Shown here piece after piece: positions 1-6,776 of a stretch of 11,564 nucleotides of DNA (position 1 is its first letter; each line of letters starts with the position of its first letter). Made by a program: the position numbers and the translations under genes. This DNA comes from JBGTCY01 sp041748615 (GTDB lineage Bacteria > Bacteroidota > Bacteroidia > Chitinophagales > CAIOSU01): contig JBGTCY010000048.1 of NCBI GenBank assembly GCA_041748615.1, forward strand, positions 1 to 11,564, in the 5' to 3' direction. The notes below the pieces were generated by a model. It saw only the letters and a program-made list of their open reading frames with translations. It was not told the DNA's origin and ran no database searches.

Positions 1-1237
1 TGATTCTTTTCTTTTCAAGATTGTCAATGATGCTGCTTGCGTTTGAAACTCCACAAGCATTTTCAAGGTAGCTGCTCAAAAAGTTTTCATCCAAGATTGC
101 TCCGCTTGCGGAAAAAATATTCAGCAGTCCAATTGCTTTAATTGCTTTTGCATAGTCGTTTATGCTGCTGTCAAATGCTCTTTCAGCTTCTTCCAAAGAT
201 GAACGGATTGAACTCCATGCAGAAAAGTCGGGATTGTATTTTGAAGTGAGAAACGAATAGAAGTTGAAGTTCAAATAATCATACACACAATTCAAATTGT
301 AAAACGGGTTATCCCGTTTGTTAAATTTTAAAAGCCCTGTGTGGTCGGTGCTTTCTAAAAATGAAAACAAACTTCTTTCGTTTTGTCCGTAGCGTTGCAA
401 TGACAAAGTGAGAATGTTTGCAGAAAGAATGTCAAGCGGAAAAAGTTTTGTTACAATCTCATTCAGAAAATCTTTGTTAAAGTTGAACGCCTTTGTTGCT
501 ACTGCCAACTTCAAACATTTTTCAACTGCGGTCTTTGAAGATTTGTTTTCAAAATTTTCAGCAACATATTCAGATGCTAAAAACAAAAGTTGCTCTACGG
601 GTTCATTGAAAGTAATTTCTCTGAATCTTCCTTTAACCTTTGTCCATTCTTGTTTTTGTGTGCTTGTGAGTGAGTAAGCATACGATTCAAAACTTTGGTG
701 AACAGTTGTGATTAAAACAATATTGTATTTCGGGTTGTTGCAAAATTCCGCTAACTCCTGAATGAAATACAATTCGTTTTCAGGATTGTGTTTGCTTGCA
801 TACTCTAAAAATTTTCCAAACTCGTCAAGGAATAAAAATAAAACTCCGTTATTTTTTCCAAGTGAATGATAGCGGTTGAAAATTTCTGAAAGAATATTTT
901 CGTGTTTATTTTTGGCTGTTGTTACTTCAAAAGTATCTGCAAACTGCTCTACGATTGAAGTGTATGAGCCAACAATTTTCACAAAGTCAACTTTCGGATT
1001 GGCAATGAAGTTCGGGTCAAAATATCTTTTAGTCCCTCTGATACTTTGTTCTAATGCAAGTAGGAACGAAGATTTACCTGTGCCGTAAGTTCCAATGATG
1101 TTGAATGAACGGATTCCTTTTTTGAAGTCATTCACAATCTGACTTACAACTTGTTTGGCGTTTGGCGTTGGGATGTAATGAAAATCCCTCTCAGTGTCTC
1201 TGAGGATGTTTACCGATGTTGTGAAATTATTTGCCAT
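1..1237 (-). CDS. P-loop ATPase, partial (3' end beyond left edge), partner of the DUF4007 gene
   Basis: Reading on the minus strand from an ATG at 1237, the frame stays open to the window edge for 412 codons with no stop. A textbook Walker A, GTYGTGKS, lies at residues 49-56. A hydrophobic strand ending in Asp138-Glu139 (FLFLDEFGKFLE) is a clear Walker B, so this is an AAA+/STAND-like or BrxC-like NTPase rather than a transporter ATPase. No membrane segment or signal peptide is visible, so it should be cytoplasmic. Residues 140-412 look helical and carry no motif I recognise. The start codon lies inside the last codons of the upstream DUF4007 gene (11-nt overlap, different frame), so the two are almost certainly co-translated. 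The P-loop ATPase call is firm; the exact family and any defence role are inference. The C-terminal domain, which would decide the function, is outside the window. Confidence 0.85.
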   Translation of the reverse strand, partial: MANNFTTSVNILRDTERDFHYIPTPNAKQVVSQIVNDFKKGIRSFNIIGTYGTGKSSFLLALEQSIRGTKRYFDPNFIANPKVDFVKIVGSYTSIVEQFADTFEVTTAKNKHENILSEIFNRYHSLGKNNGVLFLFLDEFGKFLEYASKHNPENELYFIQELAEFCNNPKYNIVLITTVHQSFESYAYSLTSTQKQEWTKVKGRFREITFNEPVEQLLFLASEYVAENFENKSSKTAVEKCLKLAVATKAFNFNKDFLNEIVTKLFPLDILSANILTLSLQRYGQNERSLFSFLESTDHTGLLKFNKRDNPFYNLNCVYDYLNFNFYSFLTSKYNPDFSAWSSIRSSLEEAERAFDSSINDYAKAIKAIGLLNIFSASGAILDENFLSSYLENACGVSNASSIIDNLEKKRI

Positions 1238-2099
1238 AGTATGTATCTAAGATTGAATAAGCATTTGGTTTCTTTTTGAACTGTAACTCTTTTATTCCTG
1301 CATGGTCGGTGAAAGTTATTTGTTTGTTGTCATGCACAATTTCAGAAATTTTATTGGTCAAACCTGAACGATTCAAACAGAAGATTGAACCGGGGCTGTT
1401 GTTGTCATACTCCAAAGCATTTAAACCAATTGAATCTCCGTAACTCGGATTGTCCAAAATTGAAAAGAGCAAAACTGCCTCTGGCAGTTTGTCTCTTTCA
1501 TTGTTTTCAATTTGGTATTGTTCGTCTTTGCCTTTACCAATGGTTTTGAGTAATTCAATTTCTGAAAGGATTCCTGAAAAGCTGTCCTCAACATCTTTGC
1601 TTCCTTCGCTGTTCTGATACATTTTCACGAACACAATGAAGTCATCTGCAACTGTGTTGTCGTTGAACTGGAAATTTTTTTCTGTTTCACGAAGTCGTTT
1701 CAGATAGTTCACGAATGTGTCTTTGTTGAAGAAAAGTTTTTCCTTTCTGAACTCGTTAAAGATGATGCTGTAAGTTGAAGCAAGTCCTGTCTTGATAAGT
1801 TGGTAATGCAGCAACCATAAACTTGCATCGTCTTCAAGAAATGGGTCGTAGCCGTCATTGTCAAAAAGTTTGGTTCCGAAATCAGTCGGATTGTCCTTGC
1901 CGTCAATTATGTTGAACGCTTTCATCCAGTAGCGAATAGCAGAAACCATATTCTTACCAACTCCCAACTTCACTACTGCATCTTCGTCATTAAAGGATTT
2001 TTTGGATTGAATATAGTCGTAACCCTTTTTAAGCCACAGTTGTCGGCATTGAAAGGAATCGTGACCTGAGAATGTATATTTTATGGTGTCTAAATTCAC
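1227..2099 (-). CDS. DUF4007 family protein, first gene of a two-gene unit
   Basis: This is a 290-residue soluble protein with a recognisable DUF4007 layout. The N-terminus has FSGHDSFQCRQLWLKKGYDY (residues 10-29). A helix-turn-helix-like segment follows, LGVGKNMVSAIRYW (about 45-58), and then the LWLLHYQLI helix. The LGVGKNMV...RYW block resembles a winged-helix recognition region, so DNA binding is a reasonable inference but not shown. The start is GTG: an in-frame TAA sits four codons upstream (2109-2111) and no ATG lies between. There is no Shine-Dalgarno sequence, which is normal in Bacteroidota. The 3' end overlaps the ATPase start by 11 nt. From memory, DUF4007 genes often sit beside ATPases and PAPS-reductase-like DndC genes in DNA phosphorothioation or other defence loci; no such gene is visible here because the window ends. 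Family assignment is confident; function is not known. Confidence 0.85.
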   Translation of the reverse strand: MNLDTIKYTFSGHDSFQCRQLWLKKGYDYIQSKKSFNDEDAVVKLGVGKNMVSAIRYWMKAFNIIDGKDNPTDFGTKLFDNDGYDPFLEDDASLWLLHYQLIKTGLASTYSIIFNEFRKEKLFFNKDTFVNYLKRLRETEKNFQFNDNTVADDFIVFVKMYQNSEGSKDVEDSFSGILSEIELLKTIGKGKDEQYQIENNERDKLPEAVLLFSILDNPSYGDSIGLNALEYDNNSPGSIFCLNRSGLTNKISEIVHDNKQITFTDHAGIKELQFKKKPNAYSILDTYYGK

Positions 2100-2189
2100 T
2101 TTATATGGTTATTATCTGATTTTATGTTGCCGATAATTTGAGCTCTCAAAGTAAGAAAAAATCAGTGATTTATACCTCATAAAACTTAT

Positions 2190-2204
2190 CTTGTTATTAA
2201 CAAG
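2190..2204. promoter_or_regulatory. 15-bp perfect palindrome, possible operator
   Basis: CTTGTTA-T-TAACAAG has two perfect 7-bp arms around a single central base. It lies 91 bp upstream of the DUF4007 GTG, and about 37 bp upstream of a possible -7 element for that gene. Size and symmetry fit the binding site of a dimeric repressor or activator. It is too AT-rich and lacks a loop or T-tract for a terminator. No regulator gene is visible next to it, so the role is inference. Confidence 0.3.
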
Positions 2205-2550
2205 TCGGTAAACCCAATTCTGAGAATGACTTCCCGGATATTTATTAATATTTTAAACTTTGTTGTTTATTAAAACATTTTGAAAGTGGCTCTTTTTGTA
2301 TTGTCAAATGAGGATTTTACTTCCCCCTATGCCCTGCTCAGAGCAATATTATCGGTTTCTTAATCAATGACTCAAACTTCAGACAATAGACTTTGAACCC
2401 CGTGTGACGGCTGTCCATCGGAGTAAACATTAAACTCCTTTTCCCCTCGCCCGGAGGTAAAGAGCTCACATCGCGCAACGCTGCCAATCAAAGAAAGGCA
2501 TAGACGGATGAAAAGAGCGTCAAAGCATTTTTTGCTGATTGATTAATGTA

Positions 2551-2558
2551 TAAATTTG
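2551..2558 (+). promoter_or_regulatory. Bacteroidota -7 promoter box (TAAATTTG) for the acylase gene
   Basis: TAAATTTG matches the Bacteroidota -7 consensus TAnnTTTG exactly and ends 19 nt before the acylase ATG. That would leave a short leader of roughly 12-15 nt. A TTTG at 2531-2534 could be the -33 element, but the 16-nt gap is shorter than the usual 19-21 nt, so the call is moderate. Confidence 0.4.
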
Positions 2559-2577
2559 GCTTTGCCGGAAAAAAGGC

Positions 2578-4716
2578 ATGAGTATGATTTATTATTTCAG
2601 GTATTTTTTAGGTGCGATGGTCGCGGTGATGGTGAGCGCGGAGGGACAGGCGCAGTTCGCTTACACACCTCATTTGGACATCAACCCGGAGCGGATTGAC
2701 ATCGTGCGGGACTCGTTTGGGGTGCCGCATATTTTTGCAAAAACAGATGCGGAAGTCGCTTACGGTTTAGCGTGGGCGACAGCGGAAGATGATGAGGAGA
2801 ATGCGCAGTTTATGCTGTGTGCCATGCGCGGAATGCTGGGCAGGAAATTGGGCGTGGATGGCGCGAAGGTGGATTTCGCGGTGAAGTTTCTCGGTGTGAT
2901 GGATTATGTGGATGCGCAGTATGAAAAAGAAATTCCGGATGATTTGAAGCGCGTGCTGGAAGGTTATTGTGACGGGGTGAATGCTTACTTGTTGCAACAT
3001 CCTGAAAAAATCTGGTTCAAAAAATTGCTCCCCGTCAGACCGCAGGATATTGTGGCGGGGTACATGCTGTCGATGGCGCTGATGGGCGGCATCGAAGGAA
3101 CGGTGAGCGCGATGGCGGACGGCAGTATTGACAAACACAACATCGGGGAGATTGACTTTGGCAGCGGCTCCAACGCGTTTGCATTTAACTCGAAAAAAAC
3201 GGATGACGGCAGCGCGTTTCTTGCAATCAACGCGCATCAGCCGATAGAGGGATTGCTCTCATGGTATGAAGCGCATTTGTGCAGTGAGGAAGGCTGGAAT
3301 ATTATCGGGGCGCTGTTTCACGGCTCGCCCATTATTTTTCTCGGCACCAACGAACATCTCGGCTGGGCGCACACGACCGGTCAGTTGGATGAAACGGACG
3401 TTTATAAACTGACGATGCACCCGAAGAAAAAAAATCAATACCGCTATGACGGAGCATGGCTGAAGTTGGAAAAAGAGGTCGCCAAACTGCGCGTGAAGCT
3501 GGGTAAAAAACGGGGCATCCGCATTCCGGTGCGGAAAAAATTCTGGCACAGCGTTTACGGTCCCGCTCTGAAAAACAAGCAAGGTGTTTACGCGGTGAGG
3601 ATGCCCGCGCTGCTCGAACTGAAACCTACGCTGCAATGGTATCGGATGAACAAAGCCCGCAATTTTTCCGAATTCAAACAGGCGCTTGAAATCCAGGGCT
3701 TGTCCCGGCAAAACATCACGTATGCCGACCGCTATGACACCATTTATTTTATCTCGAATGGTCTGATTCCCGACCGTAATCCGAATTACAATTGGGAGAA
3801 GGTAGTGCCGGGCGATACCTCCGCCACGCTCTGGACAAACTTTCTGCCGCTTGATAGTCTTGCTTTTTTTCTGAATCCCGATTGCGGATTTGTGTTCAAC
3901 ACCAACAATGCCGGATTTGAAGCCACCTGCGAAACGGAAAACAGCCTGCTGCCGCAATTTAATCTCCACATCGGCTACAAGGAAGAATTCAACAACCGCA
4001 GTCTCAGGTTTTACGAACTCATGAATGGAGAATACGCGAATCAACGCGTGAGCTTTGAAGATTTTCACCGCATAAAATTCGACCACACGTTTCCGCAGCG
4101 CATGACTTACAAGGGCAAGTTTTGGTTTGATGATTTTTTCGCGCTCAGCGAAAATGATTACCCCGACATCGCGGACGCGATTGCCCGCATCAAACAATTC
4201 AACCGCTCTGCCGATACGACCAATCGCGACTATCCCATTGTGATGTACACGATTTATATGATGCTCAAAAATGAAAAAAAATACGGGAAGGAATTACGCA
4301 CCAATCCGGAGAAACGGATTGAATTTTATGTGGAATGTATTCGTCAGGCAAAAGCGCACATGCTCAAACATTTCAACACGCTTGATATTTCCACGGCTGA
4401 GGTGCAGGTGCTGGAGCGCGGAGGAAAAAGTTATGGCGTGAATGGCGCGCCTGACGTGTTGCGCGCGGTGTATGGCGGCTTCATGGCTGACGGCAGGCTG
4501 CGCATGTCCGTTGGTGACGGCTATATCCAACTGACGCGCTTCACTTCCGATGGTCCCGAAATTTATTCAATCAGTCCCTTTGGCGCATCAAGCTACCCCG
4601 AAAGTCCGCATTATCAGGATATGATGGAAATGTTCAGCAAAGGGCGATTAAGAAAAATGTCGCTGAAAAAAGAAGATGTTTACAACAGCGCGAAAAGGAT
4701 TTATCATCCGAAGTGA
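2578..4716 (+). CDS. Exported penicillin acylase family (S45) Ntn hydrolase, acyl-homoserine-lactone acylase-like
   Basis: This 712-residue enzyme should hydrolyse amide bonds of acylated small molecules in the periplasm. Residues 1-26 form a signal peptide ending AEGQAQ, a typical Bacteroidota cleavage region. The alpha-chain part follows (RDSFGVPHIFAKTDAEVAYGLAWATAEDD, about residues 44-72). The autocatalytic site is G197-S198-N199, within GSGSNAFAF; Ser198 would become the N-terminal nucleophile of the beta chain after self-cleavage. Further family signatures are NAHQP (218-222), the DETDVY stretch (271-276), the oxyanion Asn region FVFNTNN (438-444), and a C-terminal SPFGASSYPESPHYQDM block. 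A short alpha chain and a beta chain of about 515 residues resemble PvdQ-type AHL acylases more than penicillin G acylase. Substrate is not predictable: AHLs, acyl amino acids or beta-lactams are all possible. ATG 2578 is chosen because it gives the signal peptide; ATG 2584 is an alternative. The gene appears monocistronic. Confidence 0.9.
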   Translation: MSMIYYFRYFLGAMVAVMVSAEGQAQFAYTPHLDINPERIDIVRDSFGVPHIFAKTDAEVAYGLAWATAEDDEENAQFMLCAMRGMLGRKLGVDGAKVDFAVKFLGVMDYVDAQYEKEIPDDLKRVLEGYCDGVNAYLLQHPEKIWFKKLLPVRPQDIVAGYMLSMALMGGIEGTVSAMADGSIDKHNIGEIDFGSGSNAFAFNSKKTDDGSAFLAINAHQPIEGLLSWYEAHLCSEEGWNIIGALFHGSPIIFLGTNEHLGWAHTTGQLDETDVYKLTMHPKKKNQYRYDGAWLKLEKEVAKLRVKLGKKRGIRIPVRKKFWHSVYGPALKNKQGVYAVRMPALLELKPTLQWYRMNKARNFSEFKQALEIQGLSRQNITYADRYDTIYFISNGLIPDRNPNYNWEKVVPGDTSATLWTNFLPLDSLAFFLNPDCGFVFNTNNAGFEATCETENSLLPQFNLHIGYKEEFNNRSLRFYELMNGEYANQRVSFEDFHRIKFDHTFPQRMTYKGKFWFDDFFALSENDYPDIADAIARIKQFNRSADTTNRDYPIVMYTIYMMLKNEKKYGKELRTNPEKRIEFYVECIRQAKAHMLKHFNTLDISTAEVQVLERGGKSYGVNGAPDVLRAVYGGFMADGRLRMSVGDGYIQLTRFTSDGPEIYSISPFGASSYPESPHYQDMMEMFSKGRLRKMSLKKEDVYNSAKRIYHPK

Positions 4717-4725
4717 AAAATCCGG

Positions 4726-4770
4726 GGCAAGCCTCACCCCCGCCCCCTCTCCAAAAGAGAGGGGAGTCCG
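4726..4770 (+). repeat. REP-like palindromic repeat, copy 1
   Basis: The unit opens with GGCAAGCCTCACCCC and ends with AGTCCG. Its core is a hairpin: CCCCTCTC (4744-4751), loop CAAAA, GAGAGGGG (4757-4764), a perfect 8-bp stem. It begins 9 bp after the acylase stop. The same unit recurs in opposite orientation at 4831-4872. The GC-rich stem may act as an mRNA 3'-end structure, but no T-tract follows on the plus strand. Confidence 0.65.
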
Positions 4771-4830
4771 GGCTATCTGCATTTGACAGGAAAAACAGCA
4801 TTTTTTTCTGATGGGAAAGAGAAAACAATT

Positions 4831-4872
4831 CGGACACCTTCTCCATCGGAGAAGGGCGGGATGAGGCTTGCC
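4831..4872 (-). repeat. REP-like palindromic repeat, copy 2 (inverted)
   Basis: Read on the minus strand it runs from GGCAAGCCTCATCCC to GTGTCCG, aligning along its length with copy 1. The core hairpin is CCTTCTCC (4837-4844), loop ATC, GGAGAAGG (4848-4855). Both arms differ from copy 1 but changed together, keeping a perfect 8-bp stem. The two copies flank about 60 bp. The unit ends 41 bp before the preferred start of the sugar dehydrogenase gene. Confidence 0.65.
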
Positions 4873-4913
4873 TCAGAAAAAATTATCTTTATGTATTGAA
4901 CAAAATAACCGCA

Positions 4914-6587
4914 ATGAAATTTTCCGTAACCTTCATCCTTTCGCTTTTTCTTTTTTTTCCGCAACTGAAAGCGCAACCTCAGCTTGTTCTTGCTCCGTTT
5001 GCGACCGGATTTACTTCCCCGTTGTTTATCACCAACACCGGTGACGAGCGGTTGTTCATTGTTCAGCAGCGGGGACTCATCCGAATTGTTGATCCCAATG
5101 GCTCGATTAAATCAACTCCGTTTCTCAACATCACTGCTAAGGTAAGCGCTTCCGGAAATGAACGCGGATTGCTCGGGATGGCGTTTCATCCTGATTATGC
5201 CGCCAATGGATTTTTTTATGTCAACTACACCCGCTCTTCTGACGGAGCTACGATTGTCGCGCGTTATTCCGTGAATCCTTCAAACCCGGATGTGGCTGAC
5301 TCCGCGAGTGAACTCATTCTTTTGACTGTAGCACAATCACAGACCAATCACAATGGCGGATGCATCCTTTTCGGCAATGATGGTTATTTATACATCGGAA
5401 TGGGTGATGGCGGAGGCTCAGGCGACCCGCTCAATGATGCACAGAATCCTTTGTCGCTGCTTGGAAAAATGCTGCGCATTGATGTGGATGGCGTGGGCGG
5501 ATATGATATTCCGCCAGATAATCCTTTTTTCGGGATGTCATCCATTCGGAATGAGATTTGGGCGCTCGGCTTGCGGAATCCCTGGCGCTTCAGTTTTGAC
5601 CGGCTTACGCATGACCTTTGGATTGCTGATGTCGGACAAAGCGTACGGGAAGAAATTCACTTTCAATCGTCAACAAGCGTTGGCGGTGAAAACTACGGAT
5701 GGCGTTGCTATGAGGGGAATCAACCCTACAATCTGAATGGCTGTCAACCCGCTTCTGCTTATGTGTTCCCGGTATTTGAATACGCTCATTCCGGCTCCAA
5801 CTGCTCCGGCTCAGTGACGGGAGGTTATGTTTATCGCGGGGCGCTTTATAATGGTTTATTCGGAAAATACTTAGCAGCGGATTATTGCAAAGCCGCTTTT
5901 TATTGGGTTGAAAAAAATGATACCGGCTTTGCATCCGGCACGCTCGGCACTTTCAGTCCGTTTCAATATGCTTCATTCGGAGAAGATGTTTATGGAGAAC
6001 TGTATGTCACCCTGCTCGGAAATGGCAGTGTCCAAAAAATCACCGACACTTCCGACTGCCGTCCGGTTGCTTTGATACTTTCTGAAGAAGACACCGTTTT
6101 TTTCAATGAAGGAGAAACTGCATCGCTCAACGCGCTTTTTCATCCATCGCTGAATTATCAGTGGAAAATGAATGGCAGCGACATCACCGGTGCCGGCTCA
6201 CAAACATTGTTAGCGGATTCGACTGGCGACTACACAGTAGAAGTGACGAATCCCGCAAATTCATGCAGTAATCTTTCCGCATCCGTCAGAGTTGAATTGC
6301 AGCAGGGAACTTCTATCAATGCCATCACAAATTCAGTTTATCAAAATCCGTTTTCCATTTATCCGAATCCCAATAAGGGCGACTTCAATATTATGTGCAA
6401 CAATTCCTCAGTGATGTTGGAAGAAATTGCACTGATGAACTCAATCGGAGAAACACTTTTGTTAAAGCAGGACATCAACGCGAATCATTTTTTTGTTCAA
6501 ACATCCGGACTTTCAAATGGCATCTACCTTGTCAGGCTGAAAACAAAAGATGGTTTTTATTTCAGAAAGGTTTCGGTGATTGAATGA
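4914..6587 (+). CDS. Secreted PQQ-dependent glucose/sorbosone dehydrogenase-like protein with Ig-like domain and T9SS sorting tail
   Basis: This is a 557-residue extracellular beta-propeller protein. I start it at ATG 4914 rather than TTG 4896 because 4914 gives a clean signal peptide (residues 1-20, MKFSVTF...LKAQ). Residues about 25-380 are the GSDH (PF07995) propeller. Its signatures are ERGLLG (83-88), NHNGG (145-149, catalytic-type His146), the Ca/PQQ-site GDGGGSGDP (164-172), LGKMLRID (183-190), GLRNPWRFSFD (219-229, Arg222), DVGQ (239-242) and NYGWRCYEG (260-268). Residues about 385-463 form an Ig-like domain (YQWKMNGSDITG). Residues about 478-557 are a type A T9SS sorting domain (FSIYPNPNKGDFNI, then GIYLVRL). 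It should be exported by Sec, then through the T9SS, with tail removal and anchoring or release. The likely reaction is oxidation of sugars with PQQ; the exact substrate is unknown, and binding of PQQ itself is inferred from motifs. Confidence 0.9.
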   Translation: MKFSVTFILSLFLFFPQLKAQPQLVLAPFATGFTSPLFITNTGDERLFIVQQRGLIRIVDPNGSIKSTPFLNITAKVSASGNERGLLGMAFHPDYAANGFFYVNYTRSSDGATIVARYSVNPSNPDVADSASELILLTVAQSQTNHNGGCILFGNDGYLYIGMGDGGGSGDPLNDAQNPLSLLGKMLRIDVDGVGGYDIPPDNPFFGMSSIRNEIWALGLRNPWRFSFDRLTHDLWIADVGQSVREEIHFQSSTSVGGENYGWRCYEGNQPYNLNGCQPASAYVFPVFEYAHSGSNCSGSVTGGYVYRGALYNGLFGKYLAADYCKAAFYWVEKNDTGFASGTLGTFSPFQYASFGEDVYGELYVTLLGNGSVQKITDTSDCRPVALILSEEDTVFFNEGETASLNALFHPSLNYQWKMNGSDITGAGSQTLLADSTGDYTVEVTNPANSCSNLSASVRVELQQGTSINAITNSVYQNPFSIYPNPNKGDFNIMCNNSSVMLEEIALMNSIGETLLLKQDINANHFFVQTSGLSNGIYLVRLKTKDGFYFRKVSVIE

Positions 6588-6608
6588 AATATTGCATTGT
6601 TTTGTGTC

Positions 6609-6629
6609 ATGCTCCGAGTATCGGAGCAT
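6609..6629. repeat. Perfect hairpin, 9-bp stem
   Basis: ATGCTCCGA - GTA - TCGGAGCAT forms a 9-bp stem with a 3-nt loop, 22 bp after the sugar dehydrogenase stop. No T-run follows, so it is not a classical intrinsic terminator. It may be a dispersed palindromic repeat or an mRNA-stabilising stem. It is the first of two palindromes in this spacer. Confidence 0.5.
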
Positions 6630-6639
6630 CCCCATGTAT

Positions 6640-6681
6640 TTGTAATCAGCAGGGGATTCCGGCTTAAAGCCGGAATTACAA
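6640..6681. repeat. Nested palindrome: 10-bp arms inside a 7-bp outer stem
   Basis: The inner palindrome has arms ATTCCGGCTT (6656-6665) and AAGCCGGAAT (6667-6676) around one A. The outer pair TTGTAAT (6640-6646) and ATTACAA (6675-6681) is also complementary and shares two bases with the inner arm, so the two forms compete. A further ATCCCC (6628-6633) pairs with GGGGAT (6652-6657). The architecture suggests a mobile or REP-like palindromic unit, possibly working as a transcript end. Confidence 0.5.
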
Positions 6682-6740
6682 CTACACAATTTATCCGACA
6701 CCCGGCACGAATCATTACTTTTTTACTTTAAACAATTTCC

Positions 6741-6748
6741 TACCTTTG
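6741..6748 (+). promoter_or_regulatory. Bacteroidota -7 promoter box (TACCTTTG) for the DUF4290-murA unit
   Basis: TACCTTTG is an exact match to TAnnTTTG. A T-run (6719-6724) lies near where the -33 TTTG box belongs, without a perfect TTTG. The start of transcription would fall near 6753-6756, leaving an AT-rich leader of about 22 nt before ATG 6777. Since only 5 bp separate the two genes downstream, this promoter probably drives murA as well. Confidence 0.55.
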
Positions 6749-6776
6749 GGGAAATTTTAATTTTCCTTTAAATATT

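Larger units (their letters stand above)
2100..2577. other. 478-bp divergent intergenic region at a composition boundary
   Basis: No coding frame of interest, tRNA or IS end was found. The half nearest the DUF4007 gene is very AT-rich (13 of 60 bases are G or C in 2221-2280). From about 2400 the composition approaches that of the acylase gene (32 of 60 in 2401-2460). The region should hold promoters for both divergent units. A palindrome at 2190-2204 and a -7 type box at 2551-2558 are listed separately. A weaker TACTTTG on the minus strand (2153-2147) could serve the DUF4007 gene but has one base fewer than the TAnnTTTG consensus. Confidence 0.6.

Noticed and set aside
408..1088. Plus-strand frames of 70-89 codons in the left block
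   Set aside because: They are antisense to the ATPase, whose Walker A and B motifs are intact over the same interval.
2420..2438. Weak hairpin GGAGT...ACTCC followed by TTTT
   Set aside because: Only a 5-bp stem with a 9-nt loop, and no plus-strand gene upstream to terminate.
2767..3237. Minus-strand frames within the acylase gene
   Set aside because: They are shadows of the acylase alpha-chain and cleavage-site coding region, with no start context or recognisable protein.
3259..4197. A 312-codon open frame on the minus strand
   Set aside because: It lies wholly antisense to the acylase gene, whose catalytic motifs run through the same bases. Its sequence shows no coherent domain and reflects the GC-rich third-position bias of the sense gene.
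4726..4872. CRISPR-like array
   Set aside because: Only two copies, in inverted orientation with one spacer; no direct repeat series and no cas gene.
4884..4891. TATCTTTA as a -7 promoter box for the sugar dehydrogenase
   Set aside because: It misses the final G of TAnnTTTG and no -33 element lies at the right distance; the upstream bases belong to the repeat unit.
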